Source: Stigonema ocellatum SAG 48.90 = DSM 106950 (GTDB taxonomy: Bacteria > Cyanobacteriota > Cyanobacteriia > Cyanobacteriales > Nostocaceae). Taken from it: 64,000 nt of DNA. Positions 17,339-26,042 of the stretch are shown here, one piece after another. Under the pieces are notes generated by a model that saw nothing but the letters and a program-made list of their open reading frames with translations, searched no databases and had not been told where the DNA came from. The translations under genes were made by a program, and so were the position numbers. Positions within the stretch are counted from its first letter, which is position 1; each line of letters begins with the position of its first letter. The DNA is taken from the NCBI GenBank assembly GCA_016903675.1, contig JADQBA010000042.1, positions 1 through 64,000 of the forward strand, read 5' to 3'.

Positions 17339-19162
17339 ATGCTAGCCGACCAAGAAAGATTGAAATCGGACTTATCTACTTTCACTTCATTGCAGCGAAT
17401 TTTTCCCTACTTCAAGGCTTACCGTTTTCAGTGGTTGGTAGCAGTATTAGCCCTGCTGGCTGTTCATGTTGTTGAAGCTGCCATTCCCATCTATCTGAAA
17501 GTCGGCATTGATCTGATTTCAAAACAGGACGAGAATATCTTATTGCCGGTTCTGGCAATACTTGGTTTGACGGCTCTGCGCTTTGCGATCCTGCACTTTG
17601 GTCGCCGCAACAACGCGGTGATTTCAATTTACATATCCTATGACTTACGGCAAGCATTTTATGCACACTTACAGTCCCTTGGTCGCGGCTTCTATGCGAA
17701 TTACCACTTGGGTGACTTGATTGCACGAGCGACCAATGATATGGAGTCCATCCGGCGCTTTTTTCGTTCTGCGGTGCATCGACTGGTGAGCCTAATCAGC
17801 GTAGCGTTGATTGCACCGATTTTTATGGCGCAGCAGTCGCTTCAGTTGACATTGTTGCTCATTCCGTTACTGCTGGTAATAGTGGCTAATGGCTGGTATT
17901 TGGCGGGACGCATTTTGCTTGCATCGGCAGAGGTTAAAGCGGGTTTTGGTGCGTTGACAGAAACGGTGCAGCAAAATCTGTTGGGTATCCGTACTATCCA
18001 GTCACATGCCCAGGAAGAGGGTGAGATTAGACATTTTACAGGAGTGTCAAATCGTTATGCGCTAGCTAATCAAAAGTTGATTTATTTGAACGCTATTCTC
18101 ACTGCCTCTATTGTGTTGGGTAGTGGTTTGATGACGTTAATCGTTGTTGGCGTGGGTGGAAGCCAAGTATTAGCTGGGCAAATGAGCGTCGGCACGCTGA
18201 CAGCTTTCATCTTTTATTTAGCTATGATTTTGGGGGTGATCAAGGAGAGCAGTTTTGTAGTGTATACTTTGCTGAATGCCAGTACATCTGCAACCAGAGT
18301 ATTTGAGATCATGGATGAAAAACCTGAGATTCAAGATGCTCCGGCAGGCTCATCAGCCCAGCCAATCAAGGGCGAAATCGCGGTCTACGATCTGTCATAT
18401 AGTTACCCAGTCAGTGGTGGATTGCCATCGCGTTTGGTTCTCGAACAGATATCCCTGAGTATCAGTCCTGGCGAAATGATTGCCATCATCGGTCGTGTAG
18501 GATCTGGCAAATCCACCTTGCTGCGGTTGCTGGCCAGGCAATTGGAGCCTAATAGCGGACAAATCAAAGTGGATGGGCAAGACCTACGAGACATCCCGCT
18601 AAGTCATCTGCGCCAGAACCTGTCGTTTGTCCCCCAGGATACTTTCCTGTTCGCTGCACCAATTTCGGAGAACATCTCATTCGATAATCCGCAGCGATCG
18701 CCCGAGTCAATCTGGCAGGCTGCCCGATCTGCACAGCTTGAAGCAACCATCAACAAATTCAGTGCAGGGTTATCCACACTGATTGGCGAACGTGGGGTAA
18801 CTTTATCGGGCGGACAGAAGCAAAGAACCAGTTTAGCCCGCGGCCTGATTCGCCAGACCCCCATCTTGCTGCTGGACGACTGCTTTTCGGCGCTGGATAC
18901 CAAAACCGAGGCCTTGGTTCTGTCGCAATTGCGATCAGTCAGGGACGGACTCACCACGGTGCTGGTTTCTCACCGGATGTTAGCGGCACGTTATGTAGAC
19001 AGGATCTACGTACTTGAGCAAGGGCACATCGTGGAAACTGGCAGTCATGATGAACTAATTGCCCTTGATGGTTATTACGCCAAGCTCAGTGGTATGCAAG
19101 ACGATCTCACTCTGAAACCGGAAGAGCACCAAACTGATTTTAGTCCCAAAAAAATTGCCTGA
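17339..19162 (+). CDS. ABC exporter half-transporter, subunit 2 (degenerate NBD)
   Basis: A 607-aa exporter-type ABC protein: membrane domain (about 25-320) and NBD. Motifs: Walker A GRVGSGKSTL (~384), signature LSGGQKQRTSLARG (~490, intact), and Walker B ILLLDDCFSALD (~510), where Asp replaces the catalytic Glu. Its H-loop VLVSHRM is kept. A normal signature here pairs with the normal Walker B of subunit 1, while this Walker B pairs with the altered LSQGQ of subunit 1, giving one active and one degenerate ATP site. That is the known layout of heterodimeric exporters such as TM287/288 and MdlAB. The drug, lipid or peptide transported cannot be told. Confidence 0.87.
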   Translation: MLADQERLKSDLSTFTSLQRIFPYFKAYRFQWLVAVLALLAVHVVEAAIPIYLKVGIDLISKQDENILLPVLAILGLTALRFAILHFGRRNNAVISIYISYDLRQAFYAHLQSLGRGFYANYHLGDLIARATNDMESIRRFFRSAVHRLVSLISVALIAPIFMAQQSLQLTLLLIPLLLVIVANGWYLAGRILLASAEVKAGFGALTETVQQNLLGIRTIQSHAQEEGEIRHFTGVSNRYALANQKLIYLNAILTASIVLGSGLMTLIVVGVGGSQVLAGQMSVGTLTAFIFYLAMILGVIKESSFVVYTLLNASTSATRVFEIMDEKPEIQDAPAGSSAQPIKGEIAVYDLSYSYPVSGGLPSRLVLEQISLSISPGEMIAIIGRVGSGKSTLLRLLARQLEPNSGQIKVDGQDLRDIPLSHLRQNLSFVPQDTFLFAAPISENISFDNPQRSPESIWQAARSAQLEATINKFSAGLSTLIGERGVTLSGGQKQRTSLARGLIRQTPILLLDDCFSALDTKTEALVLSQLRSVRDGLTTVLVSHRMLAARYVDRIYVLEQGHIVETGSHDELIALDGYYAKLSGMQDDLTLKPEEHQTDFSPKKIA

Positions 19163-19182
19163 AATTCAGAAGTTTACGGTCT

Positions 19183-19845
19183 TCACAGGGCACCTTTAGT
19201 GATCATAGCTTGGATACGCGACCTCAAGGCTTCCATCATCTCTGGGGTAGCTTGGGTTTGTTGCCATGTGGGACGTGCTATTAAGCGATCGCACCAAGCA
19301 TTCAATTTAGGATAGTCACTCAAGGATACACCGCCTGCTGGCAACCAAGGTACAATAGTACCAGCTACTGGTTCGGCAAGAGTGATGTTTTCACTACCAA
19401 AAAATGGGCGATCGTCTAGCAAACTCTCAAAAAACTTGAGTACCGTTGAAACTTTTTGCCTTGCCTGTTCAATTTTTTTTATATCTCCCACAGGTAAACC
19501 TAACATGACAGGAGATAGTGAAGTTGTCGCAGGCAACAACTCGTTAATTGCTGCTAACTCGACCATCCGCACAATTGCTAAATCTTTAGCATTGCTTGGC
19601 AACATTGCTGTAGTTGGATATTTAGCCTCTAAATAATCTAAGATTGCTAACGATTCCACCATGTTAAAGCCATCATCTACCAAGACTGGAATATGATGGA
19701 AAGGGTTGAGCGCTAGAAACTCCGGTTTAAATTGTTCGCCATCCAACTTGACTTCTACTAACTCAAACTCCAATCTTTTCTCTAACAAGGTAATCCAGAC
19801 ACGACGGGAGTTGGGCGAAAGTGGGTCGTGATACAGTTTGAGCAT
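19183..19845 (-). CDS. Glutathione S-transferase family protein
   Basis: A 220-aa soluble protein with an N-terminal thioredoxin-fold GST domain (MLKLYHDPLSPNSRRVWITL, then NPFHHIPVLVDDGF with the cis-Pro, and MVESLAILDYLEAKYP with the Glu-Ser that binds glutathione) and a helical C-terminal domain. Ser or Tyr near the N-terminus would be the activating residue; the class cannot be fixed. Such proteins act in detoxification or ring opening in the cytosol. It converges on the ABC genes, with only 20 bp between stops. Confidence 0.85.
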   Translation of the reverse strand: MLKLYHDPLSPNSRRVWITLLEKRLEFELVEVKLDGEQFKPEFLALNPFHHIPVLVDDGFNMVESLAILDYLEAKYPTTAMLPSNAKDLAIVRMVELAAINELLPATTSLSPVMLGLPVGDIKKIEQARQKVSTVLKFFESLLDDRPFFGSENITLAEPVAGTIVPWLPAGGVSLSDYPKLNAWCDRLIARPTWQQTQATPEMMEALRSRIQAMITKGAL

Positions 19846-19952
19846 GAGAAAACTCCACAGTTGAAAAGGTGTACACTTTATCTACCAAAGTTGCATTCCA
19901 TTCTATAATAGACATAGTCGTGGAAATTAATTATGCGTTGTCTACAACCCTT

Positions 19953-19980
19953 GTAGAGACGCGATTAATCGCGTCTCTAC
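19953..19980. repeat. 28-bp perfect palindrome, copy 1
   Basis: A perfect palindrome with half-site GTAGAGACGCGATT. Identical copies are at 59763-59790 and 62923-62950. Here it lies between the GST gene and the DUF411 gene and is preceded by ACAACCCTT and followed by ACTAGATGTCTA, which is also next to copy 2. Confidence 0.85.
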
Positions 19981-20071
19981 ATTGTTTTTCACTAGATGTC
20001 TAATAATGTTGTAAGTTCAGGCAGCTATTAATGCTATCGGCATACAGTCTATAGGACTTAGTTCTTCTCAG

Positions 20072-20686
20072 ATGTCGCAGAAACAATTTATTTATTGGTG
20101 GCAAGAACAGTTGCGTCCCATAATGGTACGTGTTGCTGTTAAAGTAGTGGTAACGATTGGTGTAACAGCAGCGCTTTTGGGTATCTGGGGAAGCAATGCT
20201 CCCGTAAGTCATGCTCAAGTTCTTTTTCCAACCTCTGTTGCAGTCAATACTCAACTGGCAATGACCACCAGGCGCATCCAGGATAAACAGACAGTATTAA
20301 AAGGAACAGCGCCTAGTGCCATTGTGTATCGTAGTCCGGAGTGTAGCTGTTGTGGCGGGTGGATTGACCACTTAAAGACACAGGGTTTTGAAATCAAAGA
20401 CTTTCCCACACCTGACATTGAGATAGTCAAACAAAAGTATAACGTGCCGGATAATTTGACATCTTGCCACACAGCAATTGTTAATGGATATGTCATCGAA
20501 GGACACGTACCAGCAGACGACATTAAACGTTTGCTTCAAGAAAAGCCAAATGTTCTAGGCTTATCTGTTCCCCAAATGCCTGTAGGCACTCCTGGAATGG
20601 AGATAGGGAATCGAAAAGACCCATATACGGTGTTTTCCTTTGATCCCAAAAGTAGAGTTGCGGTATTTAATGAGTATCCGTCGTAG
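20072..20686 (+). CDS. DUF411 family protein (putative metal-binding)
   Basis: A 204-aa exported protein. A hydrophobic segment at about residues 16-38 followed by SHAQ suggests a signal peptide. The mature region is a DUF411 domain: VYRSPECSCCGGWIDHLKTQ (with the CxCC cluster near residue 90), LTSCHTAIVNGYVIEGHVPA (a second Cys and His), a DIKRLLQEKP helix, and PVGTPGMEIG. The fold is thioredoxin-like. Copper or other soft-metal binding is suspected for the family from its Cys/His content. It stands alone with no metal-resistance neighbours in the window. Confidence 0.85.
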   Translation: MSQKQFIYWWQEQLRPIMVRVAVKVVVTIGVTAALLGIWGSNAPVSHAQVLFPTSVAVNTQLAMTTRRIQDKQTVLKGTAPSAIVYRSPECSCCGGWIDHLKTQGFEIKDFPTPDIEIVKQKYNVPDNLTSCHTAIVNGYVIEGHVPADDIKRLLQEKPNVLGLSVPQMPVGTPGMEIGNRKDPYTVFSFDPKSRVAVFNEYPS

Positions 20687-20719
20687 TACTAGATAACGGA
20701 ATCTTGGAGTCAAGTGGAG

Positions 20720-20907
20720 TCAATCGGAGTCTATGCCTCTTATCATGCGTTCCAGGTACTCGCTTACACGCTTGGTCGGCATCAATGGCAAGGGAAGAGC
20801 AACTTTCTCCATGCTGTAGGAGTTAATCCTACCATATGCTTTTCTTTCTTCTCGTCGTAAAACACGGGTTGGTTTTTTATTCTTTTTTTTCCTTTACCTA
20901 GTAGCAT
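20720..20907 (-). CDS. Possible small ORF divergent from the TnpB-like gene (frame change at A8)
   Basis: On the - strand an ATG at 20905-20907 opens MLLGKGKK, then reaches a run of eight A (20883-20890 as T8 on +). One frame ends soon after; the shifted frame reads KKPTRVLRREERKAYGR, INSYSMEKVALPLPLMPTKR and VSEYLERMIRG before TGA at 20720. The shifted-frame part looks like a helical, basic small protein of about 55 aa. A-runs of this kind are common sites of transcriptional slippage in insertion sequences. No family is recognised and the gene may be decayed. Confidence 0.3.
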
Positions 20908-20960
20908 AATTTTAGTTCTTATAGCTATACTAATAATATAGCAGTCAATACTTACCGGAG

Positions 20961-22343
20961 GTGATTAACCAGTGCTTAAAAAGAAAAGCATGTTTTAGTA
21001 TCGCTACCAAAAGTGTCAAGTGCAAACTAGACCGCAATGGATTTGACTTAACTGAAACCAAGACAGCTTTTAATGAAGTTGTTGCTTTTTACTTTGCACT
21101 AGTTAACACTCATCCAGAAGGTGTTGATATACCTGTTGCAGAGGATGGGGGGTGGAGATTTTACGAAAAGCTAACAATTGGAGTTGATCCTCAGTATCCA
21201 CTCCCTTTTGACGGGTATCCAGTGCAGTTTCGTCGTTCTGCTATACGTAAAGCGATTGGAGCTTGGGAATCTTGGAATAGTAACTATCGTCATTGGTTGA
21301 ACCGTCCCAAAAGGCAAGAGCATCATAGACCACCAGTACAACCGCGTCGATTTAACTTCTCTCCTAGTTTTGATGCTGGGGTGTGGAAAGATGACGACGG
21401 CAGTGAAATCATGCTCAAAATACTGGTTAAAGGGCAGTGTCCATGGGTGAAATTTCAGTACCAAGCCCCAAGTGTCTCTGCCGATTGGGTAAAATGCTCC
21501 CCTTCGATAGTCCTGAGAGGGAATGAGCGATTAATCGTTTTTCCCCTACAGAAATACGTTCCTTCCTCTGGAGGAATTAAAACAATCATGGCTCAGGACT
21601 CGTTTAGGGTCTTGGGTGTTGATATGGATTTAGATCGTCATATCGCTATATGTTCAGTCAAAGATGTCAACGCTAAGGGCGAAGTGTTTGAGGTTGCACG
21701 TCATTTCATCAATCAAACAAGCCATACCAAGCGTAGGAAGCGACGTTTAGGACGAATAGCCTTGAAAATGAGACAAACGGGAATCGTTGAAAAGGGCTTT
21801 GGCTCTACCATGTGGGAGAAATTGCACAACGGTGAAATTGATGCTGGTCGAGCATATGCAAGACAGATTGTGGAGTTTGCTAAAACTTGGGGATGCTCTG
21901 TTATTTCGTTCGAGCATCTAGGCAACCTCAAGCCCAAACGTGGTAAATATTCCCGTCGTTCAAACCAGAAACGAGCTTACTGGTTAAAATCCAAGGTGTA
22001 CCAGCTTTCAAGCCGAATAGCTTACCAAGACGAAGGCATCCTAACAACTTGGGTCAATCCTCGAAATACATCAAGTCTTGACCCTTGGGGTAATCCTGTC
22101 TGGCGAGATAACCAATTAAGAGTAACATTGTTTGATTTCCAGTCTTATCATGCTGGAGCAAACTTCGTGGGAACAGTTAACGGCTACATTGCTCACTCTG
22201 GCTTGAATGCTGCACGAAACATCGGGCTAAAAGCGATATTACGACATAAGACTAATCTTGAATTTCGGATAGGTACAAAGTACCAGACTAACGAAATACA
22301 AGAGAAAGCCTATCTCAAACGAGTTCAGCCAGTAATGGTATAG
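20961..22343 (+). CDS. TnpB-like protein with inactivated RuvC site
   Basis: About 460 aa, related to TnpB of IS200/IS605 elements. RuvC-I Asp is present (GVDMDLD, D221) and RuvC-II Glu is present (SFEHLGNLKPKRG, E318). In RuvC-III, where TnpB has DxNAAxNI, this protein reads SGLNAARNI, so the Asp position is G414. The CxxC...CxxC zinc ribbon before it is absent: the region reads WVNPRNTSSLDPWGNPVW and lacks cysteines. An intact reading frame with lost catalytic residues suggests a nuclease-dead, RNA-guided binder or a protein with another role. GGAGGTG overlaps the GTG start; a second GTG at 20972 is better spaced but out of frame, so the N-terminus is uncertain. No tnpA is nearby. Confidence 0.7.
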   Translation: MINQCLKRKACFSIATKSVKCKLDRNGFDLTETKTAFNEVVAFYFALVNTHPEGVDIPVAEDGGWRFYEKLTIGVDPQYPLPFDGYPVQFRRSAIRKAIGAWESWNSNYRHWLNRPKRQEHHRPPVQPRRFNFSPSFDAGVWKDDDGSEIMLKILVKGQCPWVKFQYQAPSVSADWVKCSPSIVLRGNERLIVFPLQKYVPSSGGIKTIMAQDSFRVLGVDMDLDRHIAICSVKDVNAKGEVFEVARHFINQTSHTKRRKRRLGRIALKMRQTGIVEKGFGSTMWEKLHNGEIDAGRAYARQIVEFAKTWGCSVISFEHLGNLKPKRGKYSRRSNQKRAYWLKSKVYQLSSRIAYQDEGILTTWVNPRNTSSLDPWGNPVWRDNQLRVTLFDFQSYHAGANFVGTVNGYIAHSGLNAARNIGLKAILRHKTNLEFRIGTKYQTNEIQEKAYLKRVQPVMV

Positions 22344-22557
22344 GTGTGCAATCAAACTAGAACGGGAATTTGTGACCTCCCACTTTGATTGTACCAGGCT
22401 TGGGTAGACTGCCGTCGCGGTTCCTACTACACTACGCTCTGACTGGTTGAGACTACGTCTCGTAGGCTTGTGGAAGCGACTACAGAGGAGCCGAAAAAGT
22501 GAACAAATATGGTGCTTAACTCCGGTTGACTACGGTATTTGGCTACTCTTCTTGATA
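22344..22557 (+). ncRNA. Possible structured RNA 3' of the TnpB-like gene
   Basis: TnpB genes usually carry their guide-RNA scaffold at and beyond the 3' end. Here CAATCAAA (22349-22356) pairs with TTTGATTG (22385-22392), and further short complementary blocks follow (for example GACTACGTCTCGTAG). No long ORF is convincing. A role as a guide RNA is inference only; no right-end motif such as the one at 50701-50730 is seen. Confidence 0.25.
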
Positions 22558-23685
22558 TCAACTATTTATATGCGGCTTATAGTTCTGAAAAAGCTTAAAA
22601 ACCTTGTTATCCAAGGAAGTGGAGAGTTTTGAAGCAATCACACTGCTGGCGATCCAGTGAAAGGGTTGTGAGAAACCAAGTGTAGACCAAGGAGCGATCG
22701 CATTCGTCATACTGAGGTCGTAAACCTCTTGCACAACAAGGAGCGAGACAGAAATCCGATGATGGGTGATAACATGGGAAAATTTGCTGGGCAGTTCAAA
22801 AACTTGAAGCTGTTGCAGGGATTTTAGAACCGTTTTGACCTCTGATGCTTCAATTTCCCCGAGTAGTGGGAAGCCGACAGTGTTTGACAAAAACCCCTTT
22901 GTTCTGTCTACAATGGCGATCGCATCAGTTGTCGTTCTCCAAACAACCAGAGCATACAACTCCACATCCACGGTATCACGCCTGGGTTTTTTGGGAGGAC
23001 ACGATTCAATACAATTACCTGCGAAAGCCAGACACTGTTGCTGCAATGGACACAAATGGCACAGCGGTTTCGTTTTGCGACAGATAGTTGCTCCCAACTC
23101 CATCATTGCTTGGTTGAAATCACCAGGACGTTCGTCAGGAATCATACCATCAACATAAGCCCGAATGGCTGATTGTCCGGATGAACTCCATACATCTTTA
23201 GATAAGGCAAGCAAACGACTCACAACTCGCACAACGTTGCCATCGACACAGGCAACTTTTTCGTTGAAAGAAATACTTGCAATCACAGCCGCAGTGTAAG
23301 GACCGCAGCCAGGAATTTCCAGCCACTCTCGGTACGATTGCGGAAAATGACCATCACGCTGCTCTACAATAAACTGCGCACCTTTTTTCAAGTTGCGGGC
23401 ACGAGCATAATAGCCCAACCCAGACCAGAGTTGGCGCAGTTTTTCCTCATCGCCAGCCGCAAGATCATAAACAGTGGGAATATGCTTGACAAAGTCCGAG
23501 AATTTTGGTATCACAACAGCCAGAGTAGTTTGTTGACTCATGACCTCACACACCCAGGTATGATAGATATTTCTCGTCTCACGCCAAGGCAGGTGTCTAT
23601 GATGATCGTCGTACCAAGCAATGAGTTTTTTTGCACAGTGATTCATGGTCAAACCTCTGTTAAGTAAGTCGGCGTGAATAAACAC
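22558..23685 (-). CDS. mutY: A/G-specific adenine glycosylase
   Basis: A 375-aa base-excision repair enzyme that removes adenine opposite 8-oxoguanine. The helix-hairpin-helix region contains LEIPGCGPYTAAVIASISF (about 118-136) followed by VDGNVVRVVSRLLAL with the catalytic Asp. The [4Fe-4S] ligands are C-RKTKPL-C-HL-C-PLQQQ-C (CX6CX2CX5C) near residue 205. The C-terminal ~120 residues form the Nudix-like 8-oxoG recognition domain (VELYALVVW...FPLLGEIEA...VITHHRISV). The N-terminal ~13 residues precede the usual start and Met14 (MNHCAKKL) is a good alternative. The C-terminal tail borders a short AT-rich spacer after the TnpB-like gene. Confidence 0.93.
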   Translation of the reverse strand: MFIHADLLNRGLTMNHCAKKLIAWYDDHHRHLPWRETRNIYHTWVCEVMSQQTTLAVVIPKFSDFVKHIPTVYDLAAGDEEKLRQLWSGLGYYARARNLKKGAQFIVEQRDGHFPQSYREWLEIPGCGPYTAAVIASISFNEKVACVDGNVVRVVSRLLALSKDVWSSSGQSAIRAYVDGMIPDERPGDFNQAMMELGATICRKTKPLCHLCPLQQQCLAFAGNCIESCPPKKPRRDTVDVELYALVVWRTTTDAIAIVDRTKGFLSNTVGFPLLGEIEASEVKTVLKSLQQLQVFELPSKFSHVITHHRISVSLLVVQEVYDLSMTNAIAPWSTLGFSQPFHWIASSVIASKLSTSLDNKVFKLFQNYKPHINS

Positions 23686-23811
23686 ACCGTTCTGTTTATT
23701 TGCACCAACCCACTTACAGCTTCCAGCCGCACAGGATGTTCCTCCATAGAGGATTTTCTACCCGGTTTTCCATACCCGACAAGGTAATACTAACTAACAG
23801 GTTTAATTATA

Positions 23812-24771
23812 TTGACCGTGACGAGCTATTTGAATTTACCCCGACTTTTTCGGCATCTTCTTGTTTGCCTACTTTCAACGACCTTGGTAACAAACTGCAA
23901 CGTAATTCATGCACAGGGAAGAAAAACTACACTTAGTCAAAAAATTGCTTATGGTGGTCGTGAAGGACAGCTAAGTGACCAAGGACGGTCACGCACCTTC
24001 TATCTTTACACTCCAAAATCTTATAATTCACGTCGTGGGATGCCGTTAGTTTTAGTGCTTCATGGGCATGGTGGTAGCGGTCGTTCAATTGCTCATACTT
24101 CTCGCTTTAACAGTTTGGCTGAGCAAAAAGGGTTTATTGTCGTTTATCCGGATGGAATTGACCAGGAATGGAGCCTGAGAGATGATGTTTCATTTGTTGA
24201 CGCCTTGATCGATCATGTAAAAGAAATTAGAAATATTGACAGTCATAGAATATATGCAGTAGGCTTTTCCAAGGGTGGAATACTGACCCAAGCTCTGGCT
24301 TGTAGACTACCTAATAAAATTGCTGCCTTCGCATCAGTAGCAGGCGCTCTTCCAGTTCGACTCAAAGGTAATTGCCAGCCTCGAAGTCCTGTATCCATGT
24401 TGATGATCAATGGTACAAATGATCGATCTGTACGTTATGAAGGTGATGACGACACCCAGCAGAGAGGCGCACTGATTTCTGTCCCAGCGACGATACATTT
24501 TTGGCGATCGCATAATGGGTGTCCCTCATCGGCTCAAGTCCGACAGCTTCCTCACCCTCGCCTGAGTGATGGCTTCAAAGTAAAAACCTCTCGGTACTCA
24601 GATTGCAGTGGCGGATCGGAGGTCTTACTTGCTGCTGTGGTAGGTGCTGGACATTTGTGGCCTGGTGGTGCTTCTGATGATGTGAGCGTAAATAAGTTCA
24701 ATAATAAGCTTGGTTTTAACGCCAGTAAGACCATTTGGGACTTTTTTTACCGCCATCATTTTCCCTATTAA
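23812..24771 (+). CDS. Secreted PHB-depolymerase/feruloyl-esterase family hydrolase
   Basis: A 319-aa alpha/beta hydrolase with a signal-peptide-like N-terminus (LFRHLLVCLLSTTLVTNC). The core reads MPLVLVLHGHGGSGRSIA (oxyanion loop), VYPDGIDQEWSLRDDVSFVDAL, then YAVGFSKGGILTQALAC with the Ser nucleophile in GFSKG, and a late His in GAGHLWPGG. This is the layout of the LpqC/PHB depolymerase/feruloyl esterase family of extracellular ester hydrolases. The actual ester is unknown. The TTG at 23812 or GTG at 23818 could be the start; both keep the signal. A heptamer tract begins right after the stop. Confidence 0.8.
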   Translation: MTVTSYLNLPRLFRHLLVCLLSTTLVTNCNVIHAQGRKTTLSQKIAYGGREGQLSDQGRSRTFYLYTPKSYNSRRGMPLVLVLHGHGGSGRSIAHTSRFNSLAEQKGFIVVYPDGIDQEWSLRDDVSFVDALIDHVKEIRNIDSHRIYAVGFSKGGILTQALACRLPNKIAAFASVAGALPVRLKGNCQPRSPVSMLMINGTNDRSVRYEGDDDTQQRGALISVPATIHFWRSHNGCPSSAQVRQLPHPRLSDGFKVKTSRYSDCSGGSEVLLAAVVGAGHLWPGGASDDVSVNKFNNKLGFNASKTIWDFFYRHHFPY

Positions 24772-24778
24772 AAGAAAC

Positions 24779-24962
24779 ACAGGGAGTGGGGAGTAGGGAG
24801 TGGGGAGTGGGGGAAGAGGGGAGGAGGGGGGGAGGGGGAGAGGGGGGGAAAGAGTGTTTCTTTCATTCATAGGGGGTGTTGTGCCGCCCGTGGGGCGCTT
24901 TCAAGAAACACATATTCCCCCTACACCCCCACACCCTCACACCCCTACACCCCCAAATTAGA
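24779..24962. repeat. GGGGAGT and CACCCCTAC heptamer tracts
   Basis: GGGGAGT-type units (24781-24855) are separated by about 50 bases from CCCCTACACCCCCACACC-type units (24915-24957). They lie between convergent genes. Confidence 0.65.
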
Positions 24963-24969
24963 GCTACGC

Positions 24970-25614
24970 CTAAATTCCCGCCCCAAACGCAATAATTTGC
25001 TCCACGGTTATGTCTAATTCTGGAAAGAATCGAGACTTGACACGATCTCTCCCTGTAAAACTCTCGAATTCGTATTCCCATTCCACCAGAATACTACGTC
25101 CGGGAACCAGCTGTCCAATGGAGATGGTAGGTTCCTGAATCTTAGGATTCTTGCGCTTGGGATAACGAGCAACGGTAAACTGGGGGTCAACGATCCAAAG
25201 CTCATTTACCCCAAAGGCAGCATACCATAAGGGTTTGTTGCGGTAGTCATCTTCCCAATTCGTGCTGACAATTTCAATGACAACACTGGGGGGTTCTCTC
25301 AATACGGCTTCAGGCTGAGTCTGGCGATTCCAAGAGTCTCGGTTAATCACGATTAGGTCAGGTTTACGAGTATCTTTGGGTCCGAGTTCTAGGACGGGTT
25401 TTGGATGTACCAGTAGCCCAAGCTGATGGCGTCTGCTTTCCAATCGCAGTTCTACCAGTAGTTCAGACCGAAGGTTCTCGTGTTCTCCCGAAGGTTCAGA
25501 CATGGGTGTGACAATTCCGTTGACCAGTTCATATTCCTGTCCTTCTGGTAGGTCTAGGTTCAGAAACTCTTCTACGGTGTAGGTCTGGAATTGGACAGCA
25601 GCAACCATAGTCAA
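24970..25614 (-). CDS. Uma2 family endonuclease
   Basis: A 214-aa member of the Uma2 (DUF820) family, a PD-(D/E)XK-like nuclease fold that is greatly expanded in cyanobacteria; the cellular role is unclear. Visible motifs: TVEEFLNLDLPEGQEYELVNG (conserved Glu of the first motif), RKPDLIVINRDSW (the D of PD), PPSVVIEIVSTNWEDDYRNKP (the ExV segment), then a FGVNELWIVDP strand. The length is normal. A fragment of another Uma2 gene lies just upstream at 25649-25741. Confidence 0.88.
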   Translation of the reverse strand: MTMVAAVQFQTYTVEEFLNLDLPEGQEYELVNGIVTPMSEPSGEHENLRSELLVELRLESRRHQLGLLVHPKPVLELGPKDTRKPDLIVINRDSWNRQTQPEAVLREPPSVVIEIVSTNWEDDYRNKPLWYAAFGVNELWIVDPQFTVARYPKRKNPKIQEPTISIGQLVPGRSILVEWEYEFESFTGRDRVKSRFFPELDITVEQIIAFGAGI

Positions 25615-25648
25615 GTCCTCAGAGCAAAAAAACGTTATTTTACCATTT

Positions 25649-25741
25649 TAATTAAAAATTGGCTGCAAATCTAAAACAAAACCTGGTAGAATAATTTCAC
25701 CTGATAAACTTTTGGGTGAGTCTAAAACTTCTGCTTCTTGG
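25649..25741 (-). pseudogene. C-terminal fragment of a second Uma2 gene
   Basis: Conceptual translation on the - strand gives EAEVLDSPKSLSGEIILPGF then VLDLQPIFN and a TAA stop. This is the typical Uma2 C-terminus (SPE-LSGE--LPGF-L-L--IF). No start or nuclease core precedes it; the frame abuts the stop of the RHH-like gene, so it is a remnant of a deleted gene. Confidence 0.65.
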
Positions 25742-25960
25742 TTAGGACGATAAATTACTTAGCCAGTCCTCATCACTTGCTGCTTCCCAAGCCACAAACT
25801 CTTGAACCAATTCAGTGGGTACCTGCATGAGCAAAGGAGTCAGCAACGCTGTTATTTCATCACTAACTGAATATCCATGTGCCTGTGCTTGTTGAACGAG
25901 CGCTTCGTATAGCTCAATTGGCAACCTTACAGATGTGTCAATCGTTTTAGTAGCTTCCAT
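25742..25960 (-). CDS. RHH-type antitoxin-like protein
   Basis: A 72-aa protein from ATG at 25960. It begins with TIDTSVRLPIELYEALVQQAQ, the beta-strand plus helix of a ribbon-helix-helix/Arc-like DNA-binding fold, followed by AHGYSVSDEITALL and an acidic tail with two Trp. Proteins of this type are often antitoxins or transcriptional repressors. The expected toxin is missing: downstream on the same strand there is only the Uma2 C-terminal fragment. An upstream extension in the same frame (to 26083) lacks homology and was not used. Confidence 0.55.
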   Translation of the reverse strand: MEATKTIDTSVRLPIELYEALVQQAQAHGYSVSDEITALLTPLLMQVPTELVQEFVAWEAASDEDWLSNLSS

Positions 25961-26042
25961 AGAATTGCAATTCAACCAGTCTTCCGAATTATAACTTAGA
26001 TTCACCGAGATTTTGAGAATAACATAAGACCAGAAGGCGCGG

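Noticed and set aside
23812..23936. Separate short ORFs at the start of the esterase
   Set aside because: They are shadow frames of the signal-peptide region.
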